The notes under the pieces were generated by a model that saw only the letters and a list, made by a program, of their open reading frames with translations, searched no databases and was not told the DNA's origin. The position numbers and the translations under genes are program-made. A stretch of DNA of 64,000 nt from Nocardia arthritidis. GTDB taxonomy: Bacteria > Actinomycetota > Actinomycetes > Mycobacteriales > Mycobacteriaceae. The stretch is taken from contig NZ_CP046172.1 in the NCBI RefSeq assembly GCF_011801145.1, positions 9,950,016 through 10,014,015 of the forward strand, in the 5' to 3' direction. The stretch's first letter is position 1; the number at the start of each line of letters is the position of its first letter. Positions 16,694-25,593 of the stretch are shown in pieces.

Positions 16694-17884
16694 ATGAGGT
16701 ATCGCAACGGCGCCCGTCGGGTCGCCATACTCGTGGCCGTCACCGTCGGCCTGCTGTCCGGTTGCGCCGCACCGCATACGGTTGCGCGGGCGCACGCCGC
16801 TCCCGCGACGTTCGTCCATCCCGGTGTGCTCGTCTCCCGCGAACAGCTGGACCTGGTGAAGGTGCGCCTCGCGGTCGGCCTGCAGCCGTGGAAATCCGCC
16901 TACGACAAGATGATCGGCAGCGAATACGCGTCGGCGAACCATGCCGCCAAGCCGCGGCCGGTGGTGGATTGCGGCCCGTACGACAACCCGAACAACGGGT
17001 GCAGCGACGAGCGCCGCGATGCCATCGCCGCGTACACCGACGCGCTGGCCTGGTATCTGTCCGGCGATATCCGCTACGCGCACAAGGCGATCGAGATCAT
17101 GGACGCCTGGTCGGCGGCGCTCACCGACCACACCGGCAGCAACGCGCCGCTGCAGAGCGGCTGGGCGGCATCGATGTGGACCAGGACGGCCGAGATCATC
17201 AAGTACGCCTACGGCGACTGGCCGAATGCCGGTCGCTTCGGCGACCTGCTGCGAAATGTGTACCTGCCCAAGGTGATCAACGGCTCGTCATCCAACGGCA
17301 ATTGGGAGCTCACCGAATTGGAGGCGGCCATCGGGATCGCCGTCTTCCTGGAGGACCGCCCGGTCTACGACAAGGCGGTCGGCATGTATCTGGACCGGGT
17401 ACCCGCCTACATCTACCTGACCTCCGATGGGCCGCAGCCGAAGATCGCCGGACGCAATAAGCAGCGCACGCCCGAGGAGATCACCAAGTACTGGTACGGC
17501 CAGACGACCTTGGTGGACGGACTGGCCCAGGAGACCTGCCGCGATTTCGCGCACACCGGATACGGGTTGTCCGCCATCGCGCATATCGCCGAGACCGGCC
17601 GCATCCAGCATCAGGACCTCTACCCGCAGGTCGCCGACCGGTTACGCGCGGCCTTCGAACTGCACGCGAAATACCAACTGGGCGAACCGATGCCGGATTG
17701 GTTGTGCGGCGGCCACCTGGAGCGTGCGCTCGGGCAGGTCACCGAGGTCGGTTACAACGCGCTGCACAACCGGATGGGTCTGGATATGCCGTATACGGGC
17801 AGACTCACCGAGCAGCAGCGACCAACCGGAGCGGATATGTTCTCCCTCTGGGAGACGCTCACCCACGCCGACAATTCGGCGTAG
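16694..17884 (+). CDS. Alginate-lyase-fold lipoprotein
   Basis: A 396-residue exported protein. The N-terminal hydrophobic segment ends in LLSGC, a lipobox (Cys about residue 25). The body looks like the helical alginate_lyase (PF05426-type) domain: it has GVLVSREQLDLVK, an aromatic-rich toroid segment (LAWYLSGDIRYAHKAIEIMD), NGNWELTELEAAIGIAVF with the conserved Asn/Glu, and RDFAHTGYGLSAI with the conserved Arg and His. It lies 44 bases after ugpC in the same direction. It may therefore act on an extracellular polymer or glycoconjugate whose product is imported by the ugp-like system; this link is inference. Confidence 0.72.
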   Translation: MRYRNGARRVAILVAVTVGLLSGCAAPHTVARAHAAPATFVHPGVLVSREQLDLVKVRLAVGLQPWKSAYDKMIGSEYASANHAAKPRPVVDCGPYDNPNNGCSDERRDAIAAYTDALAWYLSGDIRYAHKAIEIMDAWSAALTDHTGSNAPLQSGWAASMWTRTAEIIKYAYGDWPNAGRFGDLLRNVYLPKVINGSSSNGNWELTELEAAIGIAVFLEDRPVYDKAVGMYLDRVPAYIYLTSDGPQPKIAGRNKQRTPEEITKYWYGQTTLVDGLAQETCRDFAHTGYGLSAIAHIAETGRIQHQDLYPQVADRLRAAFELHAKYQLGEPMPDWLCGGHLERALGQVTEVGYNALHNRMGLDMPYTGRLTEQQRPTGADMFSLWETLTHADNSA

Positions 17885-17895
17885 TCCCCGCGAAC

Positions 17896-17923
17896 GCCGG
17901 GATCCAGCCGCGTGGATCCCGGC
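17896..17923. terminator. Hairpin terminator between convergent genes
   Basis: GCCGGGATCC and GGATCCCGGC form a perfect 10-bp stem with an 8-base loop between the convergent ends of the lyase-fold gene and the M13 peptidase gene. No T-run follows on either side, so it is a GC-type hairpin terminator by position. Confidence 0.65.
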
Positions 17924-17943
17924 CGCATCGGAACGTCAGGCGA

Positions 17944-19962
17944 TCACCAGATCTTCACGCGCGCATCGGGTTCCAGATACAGCGCATCGCCGGGTTCGAC
18001 GCCGAACGCCTCGTAGAAGCTGTCGACGTTGCGGACGACGCCGTTGCAGCGGAACTCCGGCGGCGAATGCGGATCCACCGCGAGCCGCCGGATGGCCTCC
18101 TCCCGGCGCACCTTGGACCGCCACACCTGGGCCCAGCCGTAGAACACGCGCTGCAGGCCGGTGAGTCCGTCGATCTCCGGCGCATCCTTGCCGTCGAGCG
18201 AAATCTGGTACGCCGCAAGGGCGATCGAGAGCCCGCCGAGATCGCCGATATTCTCGCCGATGGTGAATTCGCCGTTCACCCGGTGCTCCGCGCCGAGCTC
18301 CTTGGGCGCGAACTCGCTGTACTGCTCGATCAAAGCCTTTGTGCGCTTACCGAATTCGGCGCGGTCGGCATCGGTCCACCAGTCGACCATATTGCCGTCG
18401 CCGTCGTATTTGGCGCCCTGATCGTCGAAACCGTGACCGATCTCGTGGCCGATCACCGCGCCGATACCGCCGTAGTTGGCGGCGTCGTCGGCGTGCATAT
18501 CGAAGAACGGCGGCTGCAGAATCGCGGCGGGGAAGACGATTTCGTTCATGCCCGGGTTGTAATAGGCGTTCACCGTCTGCGGGGTCATGAACCATTCGGC
18601 ACGGTCGACGGGGCCGCCGAGCTTACCGAGCTGGCGATCGTATTCGGCCGCGACGCCGCTGCGATAATTGCCGACCAGATCGGTGGGATCGATCGTGACG
18701 GCCGAGTAATCGCGCCACTTGTCGGGGTAGCCGATCTTCGGGGTGAACTTGGCGAGTTTGGCCAGCGCGGCCGCCCTGGTGTCCTGACCCATCCACTCCA
18801 GGTCGGTGATATTGCGGCGGTACGCCTCCTGCAGATTCGCGACCAGCTCCTCCATCCTGGCCTTCGCCCGGGGCGGAAAGTGTTCGGCCACATACAGTTT
18901 GCCGACGGCCTCGCCGAGCAGATCCTGCACCAGCCCGACGCCGCGCTTCCAGCGCTCCCGATTCTCCTGCGTGCCGCTGAGGGTGCGGCCGTAGAAATCG
19001 AAGTTCGCCTCGACGATCTCGTCGGTGAGCATCGGCGCACGCATCCGCAAAACCCGGATCGCCGCCCAGGCCTGCCAATCCGCCAGATCCTCGCTCGCCC
19101 ACAGCCGGGCGAAGGTGCGCAGATAGTCCGGCTGACGCACGACCACCTCGGCGAGCAGCTCCGGGCCGGGCCGGTCGACGCCCGCGGCCAGCGCCGAAGC
19201 CCATGCGGCCCAGTCGAATTCCGGATTTTCCTCGGCCAGGGCGGCGAAGGTGGTGAGGTTGTAACTCAATTCGGCGTCGCGGCGGCGCACCACATCCCAG
19301 TGGCCCTCGGCCAGTTTGGTTTCGAGTTCGAAGATCCGCTGTGCGGCGGCGTCCGGATCGGCGGGCAGCAGTTCGGCGATGCCCGGATATCCGGCGGCCA
19401 GCCGGAACATCCCGGACACGAAATCGAGGTACTTCGCCCGGATCTCGGCGTACTCGTCCTTGCGGTAGTAGGACTCGTCCGGCAGTCCGAGCCCGGACTG
19501 AGACAGGTTCACCAGGTAGCGGCTGGAGTCCTTGTCGTCGGTGTCGACGAATGCGCTCACCGCGCCGCCGACACCGGTGCGCTGCAGCCTGCCGAGCAGT
19601 TCGGCGAAGGCCGACCGATCCGAAACCTCCTTGATCGCGGCCAGTTCCGCGGCGATCGGTTCGAGTCCGGCGGCGGCCACCGCGGCGGTATCCATGAAGC
19701 TGGCGTACAGGTCGCCGATTTTGCGGGCATCCGAACCCGGCTCGGCGTCCGCGGCAGCGGCGTCCTGGATGATCTTCTGGACATCCAGCTCGGCCTGGTC
19801 GTAAAGCGTGCGGAAGGCGCCGTCGACCGCGCGGTCCGCCGGAATCTCGTGTGTGTCCAGCCATTTACCGTTGACGTGCGCGAACAGGTCGTCCTGCACG
19901 CGCACGCGCTCGTCGATGTGGGACAGGTCGATACCGGAGGCGCCGGTCAGCTCGGAAGTCAC
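17944..19962 (-). CDS. zmp1: M13 (neprilysin-like) zinc metallopeptidase, Zmp1-like
   Basis: A 672-residue M13 peptidase. The zinc site is HEIGH (in VIGHEIGHGFDDQG), with the third ligand Glu in ENIGDLGG. The substrate-anchoring motif NAYYNPGMNEIVFP is also intact, so the enzyme should be active. N-terminal segments (SGIDLSHIDERVRVQDDLF, VNGKWLDTHEIPADR) match the mycobacterial Zmp1 group. No signal peptide is visible, as in Zmp1, which is nonetheless reported outside the cytoplasm. It is a single gene. In pathogenic mycobacteria the homologue affects macrophage responses; the role here is not known. Confidence 0.92.
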   Translation of the reverse strand: MTSELTGASGIDLSHIDERVRVQDDLFAHVNGKWLDTHEIPADRAVDGAFRTLYDQAELDVQKIIQDAAAADAEPGSDARKIGDLYASFMDTAAVAAAGLEPIAAELAAIKEVSDRSAFAELLGRLQRTGVGGAVSAFVDTDDKDSSRYLVNLSQSGLGLPDESYYRKDEYAEIRAKYLDFVSGMFRLAAGYPGIAELLPADPDAAAQRIFELETKLAEGHWDVVRRRDAELSYNLTTFAALAEENPEFDWAAWASALAAGVDRPGPELLAEVVVRQPDYLRTFARLWASEDLADWQAWAAIRVLRMRAPMLTDEIVEANFDFYGRTLSGTQENRERWKRGVGLVQDLLGEAVGKLYVAEHFPPRAKARMEELVANLQEAYRRNITDLEWMGQDTRAAALAKLAKFTPKIGYPDKWRDYSAVTIDPTDLVGNYRSGVAAEYDRQLGKLGGPVDRAEWFMTPQTVNAYYNPGMNEIVFPAAILQPPFFDMHADDAANYGGIGAVIGHEIGHGFDDQGAKYDGDGNMVDWWTDADRAEFGKRTKALIEQYSEFAPKELGAEHRVNGEFTIGENIGDLGGLSIALAAYQISLDGKDAPEIDGLTGLQRVFYGWAQVWRSKVRREEAIRRLAVDPHSPPEFRCNGVVRNVDSFYEAFGVEPGDALYLEPDARVKIW

Positions 19963-20083
19963 GCAGTCCAGTATGCCGATGCGAGGCTGGCCTGCGTGTT
20001 CTCCATCGGCGAACGGTCAGGCGTACCTCCGCATTCGCTCCGGCCATGCGCGGGTCTGCGGACGACTTCGTCGACAGCGCCGA

Positions 20084-20467
20084 TCAGGCCGGCAGCATGA
20101 TCCGATCGAATTCACCGTCGCGCACACCGGCGAGGAAGGCATTCCACTCGGCGGGCGTATAGGTGAGCACCGTGGCGCCGTGCCGCAGTGCGGTGCCGCC
20201 GTCGGCGGTATCACCCGCGAACAGCGACAGACCGAACGGTGCGGTTCCGGCCTTCAGATGGGTCAGGAACGAGGTCCATTCGCTGATGTTTACGGTGATG
20301 ACGGGCTCTTCGGCGGTGCGGTTGGCCGGGTTGCGGCGGTATTTGCTGTCGCGGATGAGCACCGCATCACCATCGAATCGCACCTCGACGCATTGGTTGC
20401 CATTGTTGGATCGGGATGAGGTGAACCAGCCGGTGGAAGCCGGCCATGGGCGGGCGGTGGTGGCCAT
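20084..20467 (-). CDS. DUF397-domain protein
   Basis: A 127-residue protein with a clear DUF397 motif at residues 13-70 (WFTSSRSNNGNQCVEV, VLIRDSKYRRNP, EWTSFLTHLKAG). A second, partly degenerate copy follows at about 80-125 (YTPAEWNAFLAGVRDGEFD). It starts 10 bases after the stop of the XRE regulator. Such XRE/DUF397 pairs are common in actinobacteria (the whiJ/abaA-type loci), where the small partner is thought to antagonise or modulate the DNA-binding protein. The biological output at this locus is unknown. Confidence 0.88.
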   Translation of the reverse strand: MATTARPWPASTGWFTSSRSNNGNQCVEVRFDGDAVLIRDSKYRRNPANRTAEEPVITVNISEWTSFLTHLKAGTAPFGLSLFAGDTADGGTALRHGATVLTYTPAEWNAFLAGVRDGEFDRIMLPA

Positions 20468-20476
20468 GGTGAAATT

Positions 20477-21328
20477 TTACATGTGAGTGTTTCGCCTGAT
20501 CAGAGCCAATGATTCGGTACGTGTCAACGATTGGCCCAACGCGCGCAGATAGGCGAATCCGAGATCGCGCACCTGATCCGGATCGTCGACCGAACCGCCG
20601 AATACCGCACTCTCCGCCCAGCCGAAGGTCGGCAGTTGCTCGCCCGCGAAATCGATCAGGTGAAAGCTGGAACCGCCGAGTATCGCGCCCTCGGGCGCGC
20701 TGAACGGAATGACCCTTATGTCGATGGTCTCGAATTCCTCGAGCAGATCGGCCAGGTATTCCAGCTGACCGCGCAGCACCTCGGGTCCGCCGGTCTGCTG
20801 CAGCAGCGTCGCCTCGCCGATCACCGCGGTCAACTCCACCGGGTCGGGGCCGCGCAACCGCTCCTGGCGGCGCATCCGAATGGCGACAAGCTGTTCCACC
20901 TGCACCGGCCGGATCATCACATCGGCACTGATCAGCGCCCGCGCGTAGGCCTCGGTCTGCAACAGGCCCGGTACGACGAGGCTGTCGTAACTGCGAATGC
21001 TCTGCGCGCCGTACTCCATTCCGTACAGCCGCTGCAGATCCGGGCCGATGAGCGCCGCCGATTTGGCCCACCAGCAGCGCTGCTTGCTGGCCTCCAGCAG
21101 GGCGAGCAGTTCCGCGGACTCCTCGGCATCCACCTCGAGCAGTTCCAGCACGGGACCGATCGTGTTGCCGGTCAACACCCGGCGTCCGTTCTCCACATGC
21201 GACCAGTTGGCCGGGGTGAAGCCGACGCGTTTGGCGAAGGTGGCCGAATCGAATCCGCGCTGCTCGCGCAGCTCCCGCAGCCGAAGCACCAGCTCCCAGC
21301 GCGCGACGGTCGGCGAGACGGGTGCCAT
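20477..21328 (-). CDS. XRE-family regulator with C-terminal DUF5753 domain
   Basis: A 283-residue regulator. The N-terminal helix-turn-helix spans about residues 13-68 (LRELREQRGFDSATFAKRVG, WSHVENGRR). The C-terminal DUF5753 region follows (VVPGLLQTEAYARALI at about 113, MRRQERL at about 153, GSSFHLIDF near the end). Transcribed just ahead of the DUF397 gene and divergent from the unknown gene at 21501, so it may control both. This is the standard actinobacterial XRE-DUF5753/DUF397 pair. Confidence 0.9.
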   Translation of the reverse strand: MAPVSPTVARWELVLRLRELREQRGFDSATFAKRVGFTPANWSHVENGRRVLTGNTIGPVLELLEVDAEESAELLALLEASKQRCWWAKSAALIGPDLQRLYGMEYGAQSIRSYDSLVVPGLLQTEAYARALISADVMIRPVQVEQLVAIRMRRQERLRGPDPVELTAVIGEATLLQQTGGPEVLRGQLEYLADLLEEFETIDIRVIPFSAPEGAILGGSSFHLIDFAGEQLPTFGWAESAVFGGSVDDPDQVRDLGFAYLRALGQSLTRTESLALIRRNTHM

Positions 21329-21500
21329 GCACGGATGCTACGCCCGCGACCTGGTGCGACGGTGCGGCCACCGTCCGAAACGACACGACGTCAGCACCGG
21401 GCCGTGACTATTGTCAACCCAGTTGTGCCGGACTAGGGTCGGTTCCACGGTCGGTCACCCACTCCCCGCGCGATCCACCCGGCATTAGGCGAGGTTCGGC

Positions 21501-22019
21501 ATGACAGGTAGTGAGACGGTTCCCGGGGGCTACGCGGCAGCCCAGGATTACACGGCCGTCCAGGACGCGATCGCGCGCTGTCGCGGCTACCGCAAGGATC
21601 ACGGGCTTTACGGCGTCGTCGATCCGGCGCTCGGGCGAATCATGTTGGAAATAGGGGCGATCGGCGCCGTCGTCATGCCCGCGCCGCTCGGTGCGCGGGT
21701 CCGCGACCGGCTCACCGCCGTCGGCCCGGTGATCGCGCATCCGCGCTCCAACCGGTGGACCTTCCTGACCGGGCCTACGGATAACTCCTACCTGGATATG
21801 AACCTCTTCGCCGATCTGTTCCGGGTGTGCGCCTCGGTGGCGCTGCCCGGCACCAGGATCGTGCTGCCGTCACCGACCGACGAGCGGGGCGGCTACCGCA
21901 CCTGGATCGCGTTGCCCGACGGCGACTATCGGCCCGCGCTGGCCGAGGTCGTCGCCGTCACCAGGGCGTGCGCCGGGGGCTGGCGCGAGGTCACGGGGTC
22001 GGCTGTGGAGTCAGTGTGA
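21501..22019 (+). CDS. Conserved-looking hypothetical protein, divergent from XRE/DUF397 pair
   Basis: A 172-residue soluble protein I do not recognise. It has no signal peptide or membrane helix. The segment CRGYRKDHGLYGVVDPALGRI resembles a small alpha/beta domain, and RSNRWTFLTGPTDN with the C-terminal WIALPDGDYRP suggests a compact fold like that of primase/polymerase-adjacent proteins seen near DUF397 genes, but this is only a loose impression. It is 172 bases from the divergent XRE gene, so shared regulation is plausible. Its end overlaps the convergent DUF4190 gene by 29 bases. Confidence 0.7.
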   Translation: MTGSETVPGGYAAAQDYTAVQDAIARCRGYRKDHGLYGVVDPALGRIMLEIGAIGAVVMPAPLGARVRDRLTAVGPVIAHPRSNRWTFLTGPTDNSYLDMNLFADLFRVCASVALPGTRIVLPSPTDERGGYRTWIALPDGDYRPALAEVVAVTRACAGGWREVTGSAVESV

Positions 22020-22469
22020 CGCTGAACTTGTTCTCCAGCGTCCCCTTCCAGTCCTGGTTGCACTTGTCGATCTTCGCCTGATCGCCGTTCGCCTTGTTGA
22101 CGCAGTCGTAGAAGTCCTTCACGCCAGTATTGACCGCGAAGATCGTGGCTCCGATCGCGATGATCAGGCCGATGACGCCGAGAATGATGCCCGCGATGGC
22201 CATACCCTTGCCGCCGCCGTTCTTGCGCGCCAGCGCGATCACGCCGAAGATCACGGCGAGCAGGCCGAACAGATAGGCGCCGAAACACGTCACCAGCGCG
22301 ACGATGCCGAGCACCAGCGCGGCGATCGCCAGGCCCTTGCTCTTGGGCGATTCCTGCCAATAGGGGCCTTGACCAGGGCCGGGGTATTGCGTCGGCGGAT
22401 ATTGCCCCGGCGGGGCTGATGTTGACCAGGATCCTGGGGGTACTGATCAGGCGGCGGATACTGCGACAT
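21991..22469 (-). pseudogene. DUF4190-type two-helix membrane protein with a frameshift
   Basis: The good start is ATG at 22469, preceded by AGAGGA at optimal spacing, and begins MSQYPPPDQYPQDPGQHQP. After about 19 codons the frame breaks at a G-run at 22411-22415 (CCCC on the coding strand). Adding one base restores a continuous protein of Pro/Gln/Tyr-rich tail, two hydrophobic segments separated by ARKNGGGKGMAI, and a Cys-containing extracellular domain (FYDCVNKANG...DKCNQDW). The downstream frame has no start codon until GTG at 22314. It is thus either a pseudogene, a phase-variable homopolymer or a sequencing error. Function unknown. Confidence 0.75.
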
Positions 22470-22557
22470 GTATTCCTCTCGATCGATACCACAACGTCGG
22501 GGACGGCAGGGGGTACTGATCGCGCCTGCTACACAGGAATGTTAATAGGACAAATCG

Positions 22558-23325
22558 TCACTGGGCGCCCAACCGGGCATGCATCTCCCAAACCAGGATT
22601 TCCGACGGCCGCCGCGCCGTGACGCGCTGCCCGCCCGAGCGGGTCAACCGCACCGCATCGCCCTCGTAGAGGGTGCCGACGCCCTCCATATCCACCTCGC
22701 CGCGCGCGACGAACAGGTGCAGGTACGGCGCGTCGGGCAGTTCGACGGCGCCCTCCGGCATCCGGGCAACGTGGAACGCCGAATGGCTGCTGTTGATCGC
22801 GATGGCGGTTCGGTCGCGGTAGCGGGGCAGGCCGGAGGCCACCGTCACCAGACGGCCGCCCGCCAGCTCGTCATCGATCTCCAGCTGCTCGTAGCCCGGT
22901 GTCAGGGCCGGTTCGTCCGGGACGATCCACATCTGCACGAAATGCACCGGTACGTCGTGTTCGGCGGCATTGGACAGCCGCCACGAATCGTTCTTCTCCG
23001 AGTGCAGGATTCCGGTGCCCGCGCTCATCCGCTGGGCCAGCCCCGGATAGATGACACCGCTGTGCCCGAGCGAATCCTGGTGCACCAGCGAGCCATCCAG
23101 CACCCAGGTGACGATCTCCATATCCCGGTGCGGATGCGTTTCGAAGCCCTGTCCCGGTGTGACGATGTCCTCGTTATTCACCAGCAACAGGCCGTGGTGG
23201 GTGTTTTCGGGGTCGTAGTGCTCGCCGAAGGAGAAGGAGTGTTTCGAATCGAGCCAGGAGACGCGCGTTTTCATGCGATCGCCCCCACGATGTACATCGA
23301 TGTGTGGTGTCGTGAGTGTGGACAT
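22558..23325 (-). CDS. Pirin family bicupin protein
   Basis: A 255-residue pirin-like protein. The N-terminal cupin has the iron-binding pattern PHRDMEIVTWVLDG (HPHRD, about residues 63-76) and HSEKND (about 107), and the fold continues with a second cupin. ATG at 23325 is chosen because GAGAGGAGG stands upstream at good spacing; the frame extends 9 codons further. Some bacterial pirins are quercetinases or redox sensors, but the reaction here is unknown. Single gene. Confidence 0.9.
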   Translation of the reverse strand: MSTLTTPHIDVHRGGDRMKTRVSWLDSKHSFSFGEHYDPENTHHGLLLVNNEDIVTPGQGFETHPHRDMEIVTWVLDGSLVHQDSLGHSGVIYPGLAQRMSAGTGILHSEKNDSWRLSNAAEHDVPVHFVQMWIVPDEPALTPGYEQLEIDDELAGGRLVTVASGLPRYRDRTAIAINSSHSAFHVARMPEGAVELPDAPYLHLFVARGEVDMEGVGTLYEGDAVRLTRSGGQRVTARRPSEILVWEMHARLGAQ

Positions 23326-23597
23326 CGGGGTCCTCCTCTCGGGACCGTGCACCGATCGCCTTTCAGGGTAGGAGTACTTCCGTCGCGGTACTCCGAATTC
23401 CTAGTAAATTGTCCTGCACAGGGCATTTTACGCGAGCGACCTACGGGTGAACGCAAGGCGAGCAGTACCAACCGGTTCGTCGAATCGCCGGTAGCGCGGG
23501 CGTGCACCGCGGCCCGCACCGGCGCCGCGGCCGCGCGCGGGCGCCGCGGCGTCGGCGTATCAGAATGGGGCACAACGGATCCGGAGGTGACGATCGC

Positions 23598-24065
23598 ATG
23601 CGACCCGAGGCGCTCGCGGGCATCGAGCGACAACTCCGCAACCAGGCGCGCCGAGACGGCATCTCGCACTTCGTAATCGGCGTCGCGGTATTCCGCGATC
23701 GGAAACTGCTGGTGGTGCGCCGAGTTCCGGACGACTACCACGGCGGCATGTACGAACTCCCCGGCGGCGGAGTCGAATCCGGCGAAACCTTCGCCGAATG
23801 CGTGGCGCGCGAACTACTGGAGGAGACCGGGTTACGGGTGCGGGAAATCGTCGAATTCCTGGGCGGTTTCGACTACGCGACCCGCACCAAGGATCGGGTG
23901 CGCAAGTTCACCTATGTGGTCGAGGCGGAGCCGGGCGAGGTCGCGCTGGAACCCGGCGAACACGACGCGTTCGCCTGGATCGACGCGGGCGCCCTGTCGT
24001 CCCTGCCGATGGCGCCGGATATGCGCGAGGCGGTCAGCGTGCTGGTCAACAGCGCTCCGGGATGA
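23598..24065 (+). CDS. Nudix hydrolase
   Basis: A 155-residue Nudix protein. The Nudix box is complete: GGVESGETFAECVARELLEE then TGL (about residues 56-78), with the REUxEE metal-binding glutamates. ATG at 23598 has GGAGGTGA upstream; the frame is open further up but without a ribosome-binding site. Likely a small-molecule pyrophosphohydrolase (nucleotide clean-up); substrate unknown. The next gene starts 67 bases downstream in the same direction. Confidence 0.88.
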   Translation: MRPEALAGIERQLRNQARRDGISHFVIGVAVFRDRKLLVVRRVPDDYHGGMYELPGGGVESGETFAECVARELLEETGLRVREIVEFLGGFDYATRTKDRVRKFTYVVEAEPGEVALEPGEHDAFAWIDAGALSSLPMAPDMREAVSVLVNSAPG

Positions 24066-24132
24066 TCGCGCGGTGATTCCCGCCGACTCGCGGTACCGGT
24101 GGTAACGGTCGGACACACGGTAGCCTCACGGC

Positions 24133-25467
24133 GTGTCCCTTGGTCGCCCCGACAGCTCCACCCCCGCGGACGAGCAATCCACATCGCTACGTGCGGCACT
24201 GCGCGGCCGGGGCGTCGCCAGATTGGCCATCGTGCGATTCACCGGACAGTTCGGCGACGGGATGTTCCAGGCGGCGCTTTCGGGGGCCATCCTCTTCAAT
24301 CCGGAACGCCAGACCGACCCGCTGGCCATCGCCGCCGGATTCGCGGTGCTGTTGCTGCCGTATTCGCTGATCGGTCCCTATGCCGGTGCGTTGCTCGACC
24401 GGTGGGACCGGCGGACCGTGCTGCTGGTGGCCAATGTGCTGCGGGCCGTGCTGATCGCGGCGGTGGCGATCGGGCTGCTGGCCGGGGCCGGGGAGATACC
24501 GCTGCTGCTGCTCGCGCTCGCGGTGGTCGGCATCAGCCGCTTCGTCCTCGCCGGTGTTTCGGCGGCGCTGCCGCGGGTGCTGGAACAGCACTGGCTGGTC
24601 GCCATGAACTCGGTGCTCGCCACGGTGTCGTCCGGCTGCGCGGGCGCCGGGGCCGCGATCTCGGTCGCGATCATCGGCGGGATCGGCGCGGGCGATTTCG
24701 CCTCGTCGGTCGCGGTCGCGGTCAGCGCGATCGGCTCGGTGCTCGGCGCGCTGGCCGCCGCAGGATTCGGCGCCCGGCAGCTCGGTCCGGAGCAGGGGAG
24801 TACCGCGACCGAGGGCACGCTGCGCGCGATCGCCACCGGCCTGCGCACCGGCGCGCGGGCGGTGTGGGAGTCGGGTGAGGTGACGACGGCGATGATCGGC
24901 ATCGGCACCCATCGAATCGTCTTCGGGCTCAACACCTTGATCATGGTGCTGGTGCTGCGCCAGGCGCCCGCCGAGGGCGCCGGGCTGAACAGCGGGCTGC
25001 TCGGTTTCGGCGTCGCCATCGGCTTCGTCGCGACGGGCATGCTGGTGGCCGCGGTGGTCGCGCCGCTGCTGATCCCGCGCCTCGGGCGGCCCAGGACGGT
25101 GCTCACCGGGCTGGTGTTGGCCACCCTGGTGCAGCTCACGCTGGTGACGGCCACCGCCGTCGCCAGCTCCGGCGCGCATCAGCTGCTGCTGGCGGGCGCG
25201 TTCCTGCTCGGGCTGGCCGGGCAGACGGTCAAGCTCACCGGCGATGCGACGCTGCAGGTCGATATCGACGACGATCGGCGCGGACAGGTGTTCGCACTTC
25301 AAGACACCGTCTTCAACATGGCCTTCGTGGCGGCCATCGGGATCACCGCGCTGGTGATTCCGGCCAACGGCCGATCGCTGCCGGTGGTATTGGCCGGGGC
25401 CGCAATCTATTGCGGCGGAATGGCCGCCATCGCGTTGAACGGCAGGCGCCACCCGGTCACCAGGTGA
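24133..25467 (+). CDS. MFS transporter (MFS_3/EntS-like)
   Basis: A 444-residue membrane protein with about 12 hydrophobic segments and a motif-A-like loop (GALLDRWDRRTVLLVANVLR, about residues 85-104), typical of the MFS_3/EntS-like group of exporters. A polar N-terminus of about 30 residues precedes helix 1 (VRFTGQFGDGMFQAALSG). GTG start at 24133. No siderophore biosynthesis gene is nearby, so the substrate is open. Confidence 0.85.
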   Translation: MSLGRPDSSTPADEQSTSLRAALRGRGVARLAIVRFTGQFGDGMFQAALSGAILFNPERQTDPLAIAAGFAVLLLPYSLIGPYAGALLDRWDRRTVLLVANVLRAVLIAAVAIGLLAGAGEIPLLLLALAVVGISRFVLAGVSAALPRVLEQHWLVAMNSVLATVSSGCAGAGAAISVAIIGGIGAGDFASSVAVAVSAIGSVLGALAAAGFGARQLGPEQGSTATEGTLRAIATGLRTGARAVWESGEVTTAMIGIGTHRIVFGLNTLIMVLVLRQAPAEGAGLNSGLLGFGVAIGFVATGMLVAAVVAPLLIPRLGRPRTVLTGLVLATLVQLTLVTATAVASSGAHQLLLAGAFLLGLAGQTVKLTGDATLQVDIDDDRRGQVFALQDTVFNMAFVAAIGITALVIPANGRSLPVVLAGAAIYCGGMAAIALNGRRHPVTR

Positions 25468-25593
25468 GCGCGAATTGGTTTGCCGGGCCGGGCTTTTCCC
25501 ACGAGCCGCCGAAATAATGCGATACCGATATGTGATTCGGTTCGTCCCTATCGTCCCGCATTTTCACGATCGATTCGGGTATGTTCACCAGCC

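Noticed and set aside
17698..20100. 800-codon plus-strand ORF opposite the M13 peptidase
   Set aside because: Antisense to a peptidase with all catalytic motifs; long antisense frames are common in GC-rich DNA.
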